From Kappaphycus alvarezii (Eukaryota > Rhodophyta > Florideophyceae > Gigartinales > Solieriaceae), in assembly GCA_002205965.3 (NCBI GenBank), contig NADL03000093.1, forward strand, positions 1 to 64,000: a stretch of 64,000 nt of DNA, in the 5' to 3' direction. The translations under genes and the position numbers were made by a program. The notes below the pieces were generated by a model that saw only the letters and a list, made by a program, of their open reading frames with translations, made no database searches and was not told the DNA's origin. Within the stretch, counting starts at the first letter, position 1; the number at the start of each line of letters is the position of its first letter. Positions 12,190 through 28,499 of this stretch are shown piece by piece.

Positions 12190-12823
12190 TATCTATTTGA
12201 GTTTATTGTCGCCAAAATGTATCCAGGTTGGTGCTTCTGGTTGAAAAAAGAGAGCACATGATCCTTTAGAGTCTTCACGTACTTTATAAAATTTTGTCTT
12301 CCATTGAGAATTAATAATGCTAAAATATTTTTTTCCGAAAACGCACCCCAAACCATAACCGAATATTCCCCACCCTGTCGCCTAGATAGGATCCTCTCAT
12401 CACTTCTGAGATCATACCAGTAGTGTTGTATACCATCGGGTATGTCTAAGATGAACTTGTTTTCATCGTAGAATACAACTTGTTCCCATTTAACTAAGGT
12501 CCATACAGCCTTTTTCCTTGCCGAAGAAAGGCAAGTCTAAATATGGGATGGTGAGAGAGTTGGAGCTCAATTTGGTTTCGAATACTTCAGGTACGAAGTA
12601 TCAGTGAGGATCTGCTGGATGCTGCGCTTTCCAATTAGAAACTGCGTCTCTCTTCTGATCTGGTCTGCTGTTGTTGCCCTCTCAATGCTTCTCGGTGAAG
12701 ATGGGGGAGGTCTTGTATAGAGGTTTTCAGAGACCTTTCCCCTTTTTGTTTTGCATGATAGGTCTCCGGCTTATTATGGAAGTTTTGGACTTCTTTTTTC
12801 GAACGCAGAAGACTTCTAGCCAT
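12190..12823 (-). pseudogene. Mariner-like transposase remnant
   Basis: The N-terminal part lies at 12823-12635 (ARSLLRSKKEVQNF, RSLKTSIQDLPHLHREA), like the helix-turn-helix region of mariner transposases. It shifts frame into RSIQQILTDTSYLKYSKP. A separate open frame without its own start runs through WEQVVFYDENKFILD, which holds the first catalytic aspartate. It continues through PDGIQHYWYDLR, SRRQGG and VMVWGAFS, the hallmark block of mariner transposases, to about 12190. The C-terminal third with the last catalytic aspartate is missing. Frameshifts and this truncation make it inactive. It is the leftmost of four mariner remnants in the window. Confidence 0.8.
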
Positions 12824-12829
12824 TTCTTT

Positions 12830-13203
12830 GTTTGATGTTTAATCCGCTGCCCAAGCCAGGGCATTTCTTTGATCTGCAAGGGATAATTTCTTCTTTTTTG
12901 GTATGTTGATTGCTCTTGCGTGGAGCGAAGAATTGTAGAAAGATGTGGGACTGGAGTTTGTGGGGTGGAACTATCTATTTAAAAGCTGGAGCCTCGTGAC
13001 GATAATTGCTTCTATAGTTTTTTCTCGCCCCGGACTAGCAGTTTTGGATGTCTTTTAAAACAATACTTCAATTAATCAGATGTTTTAAAAAAGAAAAGAA
13101 TTGACTAATGTTTCAATTAAATCCAAGTATTTTATCCCAAGTTACCTAAGAAAAAGCACTGCGTCTATAGTTTTTTCGCGCAGAGACTTTGGTAGTGATA
13201 GAA
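12830..13203. other. Spacer, nothing recognised
   Basis: AT-rich DNA between a mariner remnant and a candidate MITE. No gene or RNA is supported. Confidence 0.35.
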
Positions 13204-13931
13204 ATCAAATTAAAGGTATCCATTTCGTAGTGATGAGGTGTAAGGCCTAGCTGCCGATTTAGGGCCCACATGTGGCACTCGGTGCCAATTAACTTTAGAA
13301 TATTAAAAAAAGGTGCACCTATGCCGTAGTTCACTTACTTCAGGAACACAAATGAAGTGTAAAGTTTACATCAAACGGTTTCTACGGTTACCCGCCCTGC
13401 ACGTAGCACTTTCTCTATTCAAAAAACACAGTAATTCCGATACGGCCCAGCAAAGGCAACCGCATACTCGTCGAACACCTTACATATGGTCACCAGGGAG
13501 TTATACGCTAGTGTCTATTGCACCGTTGTCCTCATATGAGGACAATTTTTAGCACCTTTTTTTCAATACAAATTTTTTTATCTCAGCGCATTTCTTGTCC
13601 CTCCACATTAGTTCATGAGTGCAGATGGCCGATCAAAACAAACTTTTCAACATTGTTGACTGCGGTGAGTGCTAGAGCAGTTTTCTCTCACCAGCTTCCG
13701 CTCTTCGCAAGAAGTTGTGAAAATGGCTTCATTTTGGAAGGAAATATAGTTCGTATTATCGTGGGGGGTTTTAGAAACGAGGGGGCATGTACAGTAAGAA
13801 TTACTGTACCGTAACTTAACAAAAAAAACCTTTTTTGCAGAAAAAATTTCGGGCTTCCAAAACATTTACTGTTCCAAAATGTAACGGAAACTGTCCTCAT
13901 ATGAGAGAGAAATGGAGACCTTTAATTTGAT
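13204..13931. mobile_element. Candidate MITE or non-autonomous DNA transposon bounded by inverted repeats
   Basis: The left end reads ATCAAATTAAAGGTATCC at 13204. The right end, read on the minus strand from 13931, is ATCAAATTAAAGGTCTCC. The inverted match extends through ATTTC. The same terminal sequence occurs twice more, singly and in plus orientation, near 44797 and 49923, so it is a dispersed family end. The interior holds only short frames with no transposase. A palindromic core CCTCATATGAGG lies at about 13530, and a half-related copy lies just inside the right end at about 13892. This suggests either one nested insertion or two overlapping elements. Target-site duplications were not resolved. 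Confidence 0.5.
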
Positions 13932-14702
13932 TTTTAGTGGGCCTGCTAAACAGACTCAACCCAGCACCGGCTAAACCGATGCCCACGCCAACAGAAGGGA
14001 AGGAAGAAAATTCCACTACCAACACACCTGCGGGCCAAGGCGATGGTAGCTTGAAAAACTCCCTGTGCAAGCGCGATGCTTACAAAGAGCGGCGACGGCG
14101 TCGAAATGTGCTCCCGGTTTGCGGCCTCGGAGACAACCAGCAGAACCACGCAGCCCAGGACCCCTCGCTTGCTGTCGAAAAGGACAGCCGGATTAAGTGC
14201 GGCAGGGTACACAGAGCGTTGCAGAACTTGATTCAGGTAGAGAGCCCTCCTTACACGCCATTTCCAGTTCGAGGATCCACGTGCGCTAGGGGCGCGGGAA
14301 GACAATCCACTTGAAAAGGACATGGCCATCGGCATTGGAGCGGAAGCCCAGTAAACGAAGAGCCGTCTGTAAGATGCATGACGGAACGAGCGTCCGGCGC
14401 CCGCGCCCATAGCAGCGCGGGCGCCGAGAGTGGCGGGATGAAAGTTGGAGAAAGTTAAGTGAAGCGGAGAGTGAGAACAATGAACAAAGAGGGTGAGGCC
14501 AGGTGCACTTATGAGGGCAAAGTCTGCCTCATATGAGGACAGAGCATGGTCCAATAGACACTAGCCATCCAAGTTGCGGGCGCCCAGGTGAAGCTTGGCC
14601 AGGAATGGCAGCGATCTTGGGCGCAAAGTCCCTCAGTTTCCGTTGTTCCGCAGCATTGGCGGCAGCGCGCGCTTCCCGGGCTACCTTGGAATGGAAGCAC
14701 TG
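13932..14702. other. GC-rich flank of the non-LTR element
   Basis: Long frames are open on both strands at 13937-14554, but their residues show no domain. The GC-rich composition and position suggest 3' sequence of the minus-strand non-LTR element at 14703-17368. A CCTCATATGAGG palindrome recurs at about 14529. Confidence 0.3.
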
Positions 14703-17368
14703 TTAGAAAGTTGAGGAGACTGTGGTGTCATAAGCAACCGGGAGACGGGGGCGTAGGGTAATCCGGAGAGTTAGTAGGGTGGATGAGGATGTCGGCAGGT
14801 CAGTGTCGCCTAAAACCCCTTCCAACAAACAACTGGCGTTATTCTGGACCAGTCTCGCCGCGTGACGAGCGAACAATGTTCGCTGCGCATCAGCAATCGG
14901 AATGGCTGCCCGTGCGGCAATGCCAGTCGCAACCCGGTTGGCGAAGTCCCGAGCGGAAGGGTGCCAGCCCCCCAACGTGGAGAGTGGAAGGGCAATGAAG
15001 CGATGCCCAGGACCCTCGGAGCGTTTCAACTCGGCAAAGCGAGTGTCCTTGCCCAGGCGAGCATGGTCAAGGGGCTTGAGTGGGCATCGCGCCAGGGAGG
15101 GAAGGCGGGCGGGGGCCAGGGGGATGGATAACAGTTACGTCATAATAGTCTGTGCCCCCGTTCTCTTCAAGCGCCTTGATGTCCGGGCGAACTGCATGGC
15201 CGGGTTGTGGCGGCTCGAGGACAGGGTGTCGGGCAGCTTTGGAGAGATCTGCAGCATACAATCGTGTCTGTGAGTCATGCCGCCACCCGCGTGTGGATCC
15301 ATAGGCACAGCACAGCGCGTGGTCACCATACTGATCCATGAGGGTCGTGCGTCCCCCTTTGTGGCATTTCGAAGCTAGAGGAAACAGTGGCACCCTGCAA
15401 TAGAACTGCAACCACGTCTTGTAATTGCGGTCCGGCATGTAGGTACCAAACCCCGGAGCCGGTTGGCATGACAGCCAGTCCTTGCAACCCTCCACTGACA
15501 ACGAGGCTCGGAATGCAACAGTCCTCTCATCTCCCTTCGGCATGTCATCAAAGGCCTTTTCCTCAACTGGGCGGACGAGTTGCCCCTGCCCAAACCTCTG
15601 CACTGAGTCGATAGCCGTGAAATGGACCTCCTTCTCGGGTGCCACTTGTGTCTTCCAGTCGTCGTGCGCCCGAACTGCGGATTTGTATGAATGAAGAGCA
15701 GTGTTCGGTAGCACAGCCAAAAGGGAAGAGCAAAGGGCACGCGTGAGGGACATGGAGGAAGTGAACGCAGCCGCCGCAGTGAGCCCCACATTTTCCAGGC
15801 GGGTTTTCAGTTCCCGCGTCACCTTTTGCAGCACAAGGGAGAATAAAAGTGGACCCAGAGGATCCCCTTGCTGCACGCCTACCACGCTCCGGAGCATATC
15901 ATCCCCACACCACAGATGACCCGGGTTTACCGCGTACGTGTAATTGACCTAAGGTAAGAGCTCTGGGAACCTCTGCTCGAACTCCTTCAAAAACGCACTT
16001 CGGCTGACCAGGTTGAATGCGTTTTGAAGGTCAACGGTTAACTGTGCATACTCTGCCGATTCGCCATGCTCCTCATAAAGTCGCCGTACAGCGTGGACAA
16101 CTGCCTCAGATCCTCCTGACGTTGCTACTCCCAACTGTAGTGGCTGAAAGTATTGGGAAGCCTTCTCGGAAATGCGAGTCAGCAAACATCTTCCCACCAA
16201 GCGACGTAAGGTCTCGCCCACGGCGATCGGTCGGATTCCTCCGTCTGGTTTTAGGAGTGCCGTAAGCGGCGCACCTGCGATCCATGCCGATATAGCCGCA
16301 GGGGCCTTCCCGTTGGCTAGCAAGTTGACCACACTAGTTAGAGCAGCTAGCAAGCTTCGTCCACCATTGACAACTGGTGGGACCTGTAAAAGCTCAACGA
16401 GGTGGTTTGGGCGGAGTCCGGATCCCCCCCCGGCGCTACCCCTTGGAAAGCTCCGAGCGCACCGGAGAACAAGTTCTGGAGTTAAGTGGGGGCAAGCCGG
16501 CAACGAGTCAGGGGAAGAGGGTTGGTACGACTCCGTAGTCGGAGCGCTGTGGGTGTTTCTCCCGAAGAATGGAAACCACCTCTGCGGAGGGGCATGCGAT
16601 CCCCGAAGATCCCAGCGCTCGCGCTGCCTTGCCGTAAGCGCCCTCCTTTGCAAGCCTCAGGGCGCGCCGTTTGTTGATCTCCGCTTGTTCCTCTTCAGTT
16701 GCCTTATGCAACGGGCGGGACGTTGCCAAGGCGTTTGCCCTTCGCATCAAAGTTTCATACTGCCCATCACGCCACAGTTGAATGCGTTCAGCAAAAATAC
16801 GGGAATTTGATGCTGTGCCCGGAACGAGGGTTGAGAGGGTGGAGGGCTTGGGATTGGCAAGGATCGCGGACGGGAATAGGAACAACTTGGTGAATGCCTC
16901 CACAGCTTAAGGAAAACCATGTGGGGCGTCCGCGCATTGTCCAAGGACAAGAGCTAGCTCCCTTGAAATCCGCTGACGTTCACGTCGCGGTATGTGTTGC
17001 GCTAGCGGGACGTGAGTAGTGCAGATTGTGTGCAAGGGGGGAAGCGGCTGTCTCCTCGGGCCGTTCAAGGAGGGAGCGGTGGTGGGCACAGGCGGAGGAG
17101 GAGCGGTGGTGGGCAAAGGCGGAGGAGGAGTGGCATCCGGGATGGGCTGTGGTTCGGGTGGATTGGTTGAGGTTGAAGCTGCCTCAGGGGGTGTAACCTC
17201 GTTCGGTACACGAGATGCAGATGGTGCTGGAGGAGTGGAGCGAAGCTGCGTGGGTAAGAGCGGAGTGTACCGGGGAGGGGTTGAGAACCTTTCGCCGCAC
17301 TCCGGGCATGGCCGATATGTGTAGGAATGAAGGCCATTTTGAAGCTTACGCTCAACCGTTGAGCTCAT
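14703..17368 (-). pseudogene. Non-LTR retrotransposon, RT plus RLE endonuclease, broken
   Basis: On the minus strand the product starts near 17368 with a possible zinc ribbon (CPECGERF) and a proline-rich linker. An in-frame TAA at 16909-16907 comes next, then a charged linker. The reverse transcriptase at 16653-15949 has GGIRPIAVGETLRRLVGRCL and motif A LTVDLQNAFNLVSRS. After an in-frame TAG at about 15949, motif B GVQQGDPLGPLLFS follows, but the Y-x-D-D motif C is absent because of an internal deletion. A CCHC-like finger (DQYGDHALCC...RHD) and an endonuclease core (RPDIKALEE, YYDVTV) lie at 15330-15090. The C-terminal tail continues in another frame at 15029-14703. The order RT, zinc finger, PD-(D/E)xK-type nuclease is that of R2/NeSL-like elements. 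Two stops, at least two frameshifts and loss of the catalytic motif make it dead. Confidence 0.8.
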
Positions 17369-17570
17369 ATGACGTTTGCATAACAGTACCAGTATCCATA
17401 AGAAGAAAAGCAGGCCTGCAGGCTTGGAACCTGCGTGCGACCCGATTGGGTGGTAAATTGGGTTTACTGCGAGTAATGGAAAGGTTGGCAGTCCTATGTA
17501 CTGTACTTGTAATCAAACCCAAGTAAAGCGTAAAAGATTCATTCATTGATAACACGTCAACAGATGGCAA

Positions 17571-18560
17571 GTGGGATTGGCCAAGGTAAACTATTGCTAT
17601 CGTCTTATGGATGCATTTAACGCGTTTAACCGCATGACAGGCAGTCGCTGCTCAATCTCTTTCCTGCCCTGCCCCGCCCACTTTCGCGCGATTCATCAAC
17701 GTGGTCTATGCCCGCTCGCAATCTCCGCCCCTCGGTTAGCGTGTACCATTATTCTAAACACACAGGGCATCCACCAAGATGACCCGGCTCAGCGTTTATG
17801 CTATCCAGCTCCTGTAACTTGAGCTTGCGGAAGATTCAGACCTTATCCTCATCCAATGATGTGCACTCGTAAGCACACTCCCCGCCTTCCGCCGAGCACT
17901 CACAACACTCCTCGACACGGATTCTTTCCGATTTCTCCGACTTCACACTGCACCAATCACCCAGCCCATGGTGTCGAGCTTCTCACCTCCCGAATACACG
18001 CTCAAGTTCCTCCACACGAAGATCGCGTGCTGTCGTCGGACCCTCGAGAAGCTTCTCCTTTCCGAGACCCACAAGCGTGCTTCCATATGCATCGACACTG
18101 CTCCCACGTACCTAATGCTACACGCGTGTCGCCTCTGGGACGCTGACCATGTGTCGGATTTTGCCACCGTCTTTGATTGTACGAGACGGGCATTCGATGA
18201 GAAGCCCAGCGACATTCCTCTCACCGGTCCAGCCTGGACTCAAGCCTGCCTCCCGATCCGACTCGGTGAACATTCGACACTGCCCCGAGCTCGCGATCGC
18301 ACATCTCACCCTCAAACTTTGGGCCTCCTGTAATCGCCGTGCCTTGGAGATCGCGGTTCCCTTGAACAGGTCTGCCCCGCTCCTTCCTCCTAAGACAGGC
18401 CCGCGTGTCCTCTCTGCCGAAACAGCCCGTTTGTCCGGCCATCGCTCGCCGCCATCATACCTCAACGGAGGTTACTCGTTTTCGCGTCTACCAGCGCCTC
18501 AGCGCCGTCATGTGGTCCGCTATCGCCATGGCCGAAACTGTCCGCATACCAGGTGGCTTT
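17571..18560 (+). pseudogene. Non-LTR retrotransposon remnant, RT domain
   Basis: The plus strand carries scrambled pieces of the same reverse-transcriptase class. These are DAFNAFNR (motif A) near 17610, a decayed GIHQDDPAQ (motif B) near 17770, HGVELL, then EYTLKFLHTKIACCRRTLEK and the distal LTGPAWTQACLPIRLG at 18220-18270. Frames change at least three times and no catalytic Y-x-D-D is readable. It lies about 200 bp from the start of the minus-strand element at 17368, pointing away from it, so the two are divergent. Confidence 0.65.
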
Positions 18561-18904
18561 GAACTGTACTAGGGTGAGACAGAAAGTCACAAGCTTCGGG
18601 GTGACTGGTGTCTGTACAAAAACGTAATGGCATTGCCGCAACATTCCGGGATTCCTGCTGTACCGGCATTTGCTTCACTGATTCGGTAAGGAAGTGCCGG
18701 CGGCGGCATTGGGTCTAGAGTAGTCTCTGATGGAAGTTGCGTTGCGTTAAGCCAATAACTTGCGTAGTTTGTCGACGTCCCGTTCGGAACATGTACAGAG
18801 GGATACACGTTGTACTGCAGCGGGCCCCAAGTCAAGCATGTTGCTGCAACAACGCATGTTGCTGCCACCGCAGCGGCAGCTCCTTTCTCAAGAACCTCTT
18901 CTCA
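18561..18904. other. Spacer between a non-LTR remnant and the SNF2 gene 3' end
   Basis: Only short frames without domains occur here. The stretch probably contains the 3' untranslated region of the minus-strand SNF2 gene if the acidic extension is real. Confidence 0.3.
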
Positions 18905-19282
18905 TCAGTCCTCTACAATTTCTCCCTCTTCCTCTGTGTCCTCCCCTTCCTCAACCTTAACCTCCCCCTGCTCACCCTCCTCCTTTTCTTTTCTCCTCTC
19001 CTCCATCTCCTCGTGCTCCTCCCCTTCCTCGTGCTCCTCCCCTTCCTCGTGCTCCTCTTCCTCAACGCGCTCCCCCTCATCGTGCTCTTCCCCTTCTTCG
19101 GACTCAACTCCCACTCCCACAGCCCCACTCGCTCGTCCCATTTGAGCCATCGGCATCCTTCCAAACTGCCGCTCCCTGAATCCCCGAGCCAATCTACCAA
19201 CAATTACATTGTTACCATGCATCTGCTCGGCAGATCGTCTCTCGCGTCCCACATTCATAATTTCTCCTACTTCCTCGCCCAC
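18905..19282 (-). other. Possible acidic C-terminal extension of the SNF2 protein
   Basis: This minus-strand frame of 125 residues is in the same register as the SNF2 C-terminal frame that stops at 19328. It has a short basic/neutral part and then an extreme Glu/Gly/His-rich tract (EEHEEGEEHEEGEEHEEMEE). Only 45 bp and three stops separate it from the upstream frame. Removing 19301-19342 (42 bp, GT at its 5' end and AG at its 3' end on the minus strand) would join both in frame. That intron is speculative because its donor GTTGAA is weak. Otherwise this is a low-complexity tract in 3' flanking DNA. Confidence 0.3.
19011..19064. repeat. Three 18-bp tandem units
   Basis: TCGTGCTCCTCCCCTTCC repeats at 19011, 19029 and, diverged, 19047. 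A partial unit follows near 19080. On the minus strand it encodes Glu/His/Gly repeats. Confidence 0.85.
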
Positions 19283-19327
19283 CTCGATGTCACCATCTAG
19301 CTATTGGTAGTGACCTTATCTCACCAT

Positions 19328-23719
<4,392 letters not shown>

Positions 23720-24467
23720 TCGAAATGTTGCCTATCGTTCACAGATACGACTAGGAATAGACAGCTTTCAATTGAGTTGGCACTTCGCGCAAAGGTGGCC
23801 TGTTGCACCCACCGGCTCAATGTCACTCCCAACTTTGAGTCTTCCTGGTACCTCCGTTTGATGGGAACCAAATTGCCGTGGAGTTCGTGCCACGTTGTCG
23901 GATGCAGTCGTACCGGACTTTGATGTTAAGTGAAACGCAACACCATACACCTGTGGGGGTTTGGCAGCGTTAAACTCGAGAATTAACTCTTCTTTCGAAC
24001 AGTGCTTGTCTGATGTGCGTGACTGCTTTATGGTGGCTGTATCTGTCTGGCTAATCTGAAAAAACAAGTTTAAAACTTTCTGATTTCTTGAAAATTAAGT
24101 TTCGAATGCACTTGGAATTCCAAATGATTTTGTCATAGCTTACAGCTTCTTGTCACTCAATGGCAACCTATTTTTCAATCATTAAAATCCCCCAGTTTTT
24201 GCCCTCAGAGCCAGCAGCATATATTCCTTGTTCTGTTAGTGCCCTCCCTCCATCGTAAATTTAGGAACAATGTCAGCGACCAAAGCCATCCTTTTCCTTC
24301 TTCCTTCCTCAAATCTCTCCATCAACAACATCTTACCTTTCTTGTCCCTTCCATTGCATGCCTACGCTGCCCCCGCGGCGGCAGACCCCAGCGGCCTGCC
24401 AACCCCTGTAAAATCCCAGAGATCCATGCGCGACGCGGCTCACGCCTATTAGGACCTCGTCGCGGAC
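23720..24467. other. 5' flank of SNF2, no other gene
   Basis: This spacer presumably holds the SNF2 promoter (transcription leftward) and the start of the neighbouring plus-strand element. No TATA box or named site could be supported. Frames at 23689-24067 are short and lack domains. Confidence 0.35.
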
Positions 24468-27400
24468 ATGATCCGCGTTCTTACTCAGATTACTGACTTG
24501 GCCGCAACAGATGCTCCTTCCGTGACCTTTGAGCTTCAGAACGAAGACACAGCCCTCGCCACCGCGTTTGGCTGCTTGTGCAGCACAAAAGCGGCTAGAA
24601 ACATCGTCCGCTTCCTATATCTGGTTTCCTCCGACAATGGCTGCACCGACCCCTCCCCGCCACCCCAACCGTCCCACACCCCCTACCTCAACGCCGCCCG
24701 CCAACCCTCCCAGCCGCCAACTCGCCTTCCCATCCTTGGTCGCCCTGCCACCCCTCTGCAACCAAATGTCACCCCCCTTCACCCAAACCTCCAACGGAGC
24801 ATCAACCGAATTGGCTCCCGTCTCGTTAAGCATGGTCCCAAGCAGTTCGTCCAAGTGACGACCCTTCGAGGCAAGCGTCCCCTCCGCAATGCCATCTCCC
24901 GCCGGGAAACTCTCACCGCCGGAGGATTCCCGGGCCCCGTTACCGTCGTTCCTACCGCTGACCCCCACACTGCTTTCGTATGCGCTGCCAGCAACACCCT
25001 CCGCCACACAGCAACCGCCTGCGATGCCTTCCGCGAACATTGCTCGTCGTCTTTACCCTCTATCACTGTCTCCTCTCCCTCCCCGGTCGTTGACCATTGC
25101 AAAACGGTCGACGACGCCTGCTCTCTCCTCCCGACCGTCAACACAGAGCTTTCTCGCCTCATGCACCCCTGCTGCGCTTGGCGGCCTAAGCGGTACTTCC
25201 GACGTGCTGCGCATATCCATCTCAGACATCCCCTCCCGCTTCCCTGGGCCTCGCCGCCCCGACCCCTTCCGCCTCCTGACTCAATCAATTCTGAACCTGC
25301 CCCCATTTCTTCCGCCCCACCCCCCTCCTGCAACGCCGGCTGCATCTCCTTACAAGCGCCTGCGTCCCGCCGGCCCCGCTCTCCTAAGGACGGGCCACCG
25401 CCGATCCCTCCCCTTTAATTGAGCTCTACGCCCAGGTACGATGCCCCACTCCTGCTCATGTCTTTCCACTTCCTGTCCCTACCCTCCCTTACCTCCCAAA
25501 CTCCCTCCGTGCACCTTTTCATTCCCTTGTCGCCAACATATGCCAGCCATATGTTCAATCCCGACCCATCCTACGAAGGATCGACAGTCTCAACCAAATG
25601 CTTGCGCTAGGGAAACTCATCCCTCGCAAAAACGGCTTGCAGGAGCCTCGGAACCGCCACCGGCAGAGCTTTGTCGCCTCAAGCACCGCGTCTCTTTCGC
25701 CCGATCTAGACAATGGTCCCGCTTGCTCGACAAGGCCACGGACACGGACGGCTTCGGCGCATTAGCTGCCCACAAGGACCCCCCCCGCGCCCACCTCGTC
25801 GGAAAGATGCAAACGCAGTTTCCTCCGAGGTTCCTCGCAGGAAGCCGCCCAAGCTCTCACATGTCATGCCCCACCTGTTCCGCCAACCCCCGCCAATGCT
25901 CCCAAATTTCGGACCCTTCGCCCTGACCCTGTTGCCCCTATCACACCATGCACCCGTGATGCTGTTCCCCGCGTTTTCAATTCACCGAAGCGGAAGTGCG
26001 TCGTGAGCTCCGACGTTTCCCGCACCACAGCAGCAGTCCGGTCCTGATGGTCTTCCCCCGTCCAATCTGAAGGTCCTTTCCTTCCTCCACGACCAGTGGC
26101 GCGGAACCCTCATATTCGGCACCCAAATGGTTCAACGATTTTATTAACTTTCTCCTGGACGGAAACGCCCCACCCGAGTTGATGGAATACATCGCCAGCG
26201 CCACCCTCATTGGTCTCCCCCAAGGATGCTGCCTGCCGAAGCCTCCGGCCATTTGCAATCGACCTCGCAATTCGCCGTCTAGCAGGAGGCCTCATTATGA
26301 AACGCATCCGCAAGGACACATCCCTCGCCTCTGCAGCTTGGCGTTGGTGTCCCAGGAGCTACTGGGGTAATTGTTCATGCCACGCGAGCCACGATACAGC
26401 AGCTCAGCTCTGCACAGACCCAGCATGTACCCATTCAAGTAGACGCCCGGAATGCCTTTATTTCGATTGAGCGTGCCAAGATTCTGGACCACGCAGTTAC
26501 CCGCATCCCGCAGGCTGCTATATGGATCCACTACTTTTACGGCGAGCCCTCTAGGCTCATTTTTGGTCGACTTCTCCCGTGGAGCAGGACTGGCACCCAA
26601 CAAGGAGATCCGCTGGGGAATGTTGCTCTTCGCTCTTGCCCTCCATCTCTTAGTGGAAGCCACTGCATACCTCTTCCCCTCTCTACCATTTCACACGTGG
26701 TATGGAGATGACGGAAATATCGTTGCACCGGCCCCCGTTGCTAAGCTAATCCTGCTCTACCTCCAGCAGCACGGCCCATAACACAGCTTTCACGTTTACT
26801 TCAAACCCTAAGAAGACATCAGTATGGTTGCCGTCTCTTCACACCAACGCCTCCCTCCCTGGCTTTCCATGGGAAATCATCCCCTCGGATGCCACTGCAG
26901 TCCTGAGGAGCCCGGTGGGCACCACATCTGCCTCCATCACCCTCGTACACCAAGCTCTTGTGAACGCCGACTCCTTGTGGTCCCCTCTCGCCCTCCTCAA
27001 CGATCCGCAAATTTCGTTCCACATCCTCCACTACTGCGCATCATCCCCCCTTGTGATGTACTTGTTTTGAATTGCCCCGCCGCAAATTACTACCCCTTTT
27101 GCCAAGTCCTTGACAAGGGAATGCGAAGGGCTTTCGAACAGACTCATCGCAAAGTCGACGACAACCAGTGGCTCCAGGCGACCCAACCGTTCCGATGGGG
27201 CGGCGTAGGACTCACCCCATAACAGGATGTCAACATCATGGCCTTCACCACCTCCTTCCTTTCAAGCCTCAATCTCGTCAATCGACTGCTAGCAACTCTG
27301 TATACTCGCGCAGCAAGTCTCCTCGCTCCCGATTACGACATGCTTTCTGCAGACCTTGACTTACCCCTCGAACGCCAATTAGAGGCACTGTTTGAGGACA

Positions 27401-28130
27401 TCCCCCGATTGGACACAACGACCTCTCGCTCCTTAAAACACGCTGTTACTGAGCATCATTACCAATCCCACCTACTGAAGTTGTGCCACTCTTTGCCCGC
27501 ACACCACTACAACCATCACTGCTCGCGCCTTCTCTCGGTGCAGTCCTCCACCGTGCCCCTCCCATCCATTGGCCTGTAGACACCCGGCGAGATCTAGCAA
27601 AAGGTCTCTGCACGCCTCGGAGCTCCGGTCTTCCGCGGCTCGGACCCCTGCCCCACGTGCATCTCCGGCCATTTCGACGTTCCGCCTCTCCTTGACGAGC
27701 TTGGGCATCACGCGGCTACTCGCAAGGTTATATCGGGGCGGTACGCCGGCACAACCGCCTGCGCGACCTTTTGTACCACGAAATCTCGAACCCCGCCATT
27801 TCCTTTCCCGTCAAACGGGAGCGTGTCCTCGCATTCGATTTGCGCAAAAGCCCCAATGAGCGGCGAGCACTCGACTTAGTCATTGACGATTCCCTGTTCG
27901 CCCCATCTCCCATGGCCTTGGATGTCACCATTGTCAACCCCCACTCTGCCCCATACGGCAACTTAGCTGACAATTGTGCGTCTACTCTTGACCGTGCCGA
28001 GAGGAAGAAAGTAGCATACTATTCTGCGGCTTGTGAACAAGATAGCTTAGAGCTCATCCCGCTTGTCATCGACATCCAGGGACGGGTTGGGTATTTTCAC
28101 TTCAATGCTCCCCTAAAGCTAGACCTCTAG
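24468..28130 (+). pseudogene. Non-LTR retrotransposon, RT plus RLE endonuclease, broken
   Basis: A proline-rich N-terminal region is open at 24468-25418. It is followed by shifting frames to the reverse transcriptase: DAACRSLRPFAIDLAIRRLA (about 26225), a decayed motif A region, YGEPSRLIFGRLL and GAGLAPNKE/TQQGDPLG in two frames (about 26530-26610), LLFALALHLLVEA, and the catalytic YGDD at 26701-26712. The distal RT part includes QPFRWGGVGLTP near 27185. A zinc finger (CPTC...LGHHAAT...RHNRLRDLL) and a nuclease core (ALDLVID, ALDVTIVNPHS) end the product at 28130. The architecture equals that of the minus-strand element at 14703-17368. Many frameshifts and stops show that it is inactive. Confidence 0.75.
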
Positions 28131-28499
28131 CTACTTTAAGGCTGACAGGCGTGCAAAATACCGTCATTCTGAGTTTCATTCCTTGCGTACACGTGTGTCA
28201 TCGTTCGTCCTGCGATACGCTGCTGTTATAAAGAATCTGTTGTGTCAAAGTTCGTGGACAACAGAGAGTATACGCTAGCGAATTTCTGCAATGTTTTTTG
28301 CATATTTCAACAATACGTGTACACGGATGCCAGGGGTTGCAGAATTTCTGTGACAAAGTTCTAAAATAATAAAGAAATATGAGCAGTTTAAGAAACGAAT
28401 TCTGCAACTATGTAATGGCGCGAAAGTCGTAAACACAGTAAATCCGAGGGTACGACTGCCACCATTTACCACTTTTGCGCCAGCCTTTACATATTCCAC

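Noticed and set aside
24468..25418. Proline-rich frame as a host cell-wall or structural protein
   Set aside because: It runs straight into the reverse-transcriptase remnant. The element at 14703-17368 has the same proline-rich N-terminal region, so it is better seen as part of the retroelement.
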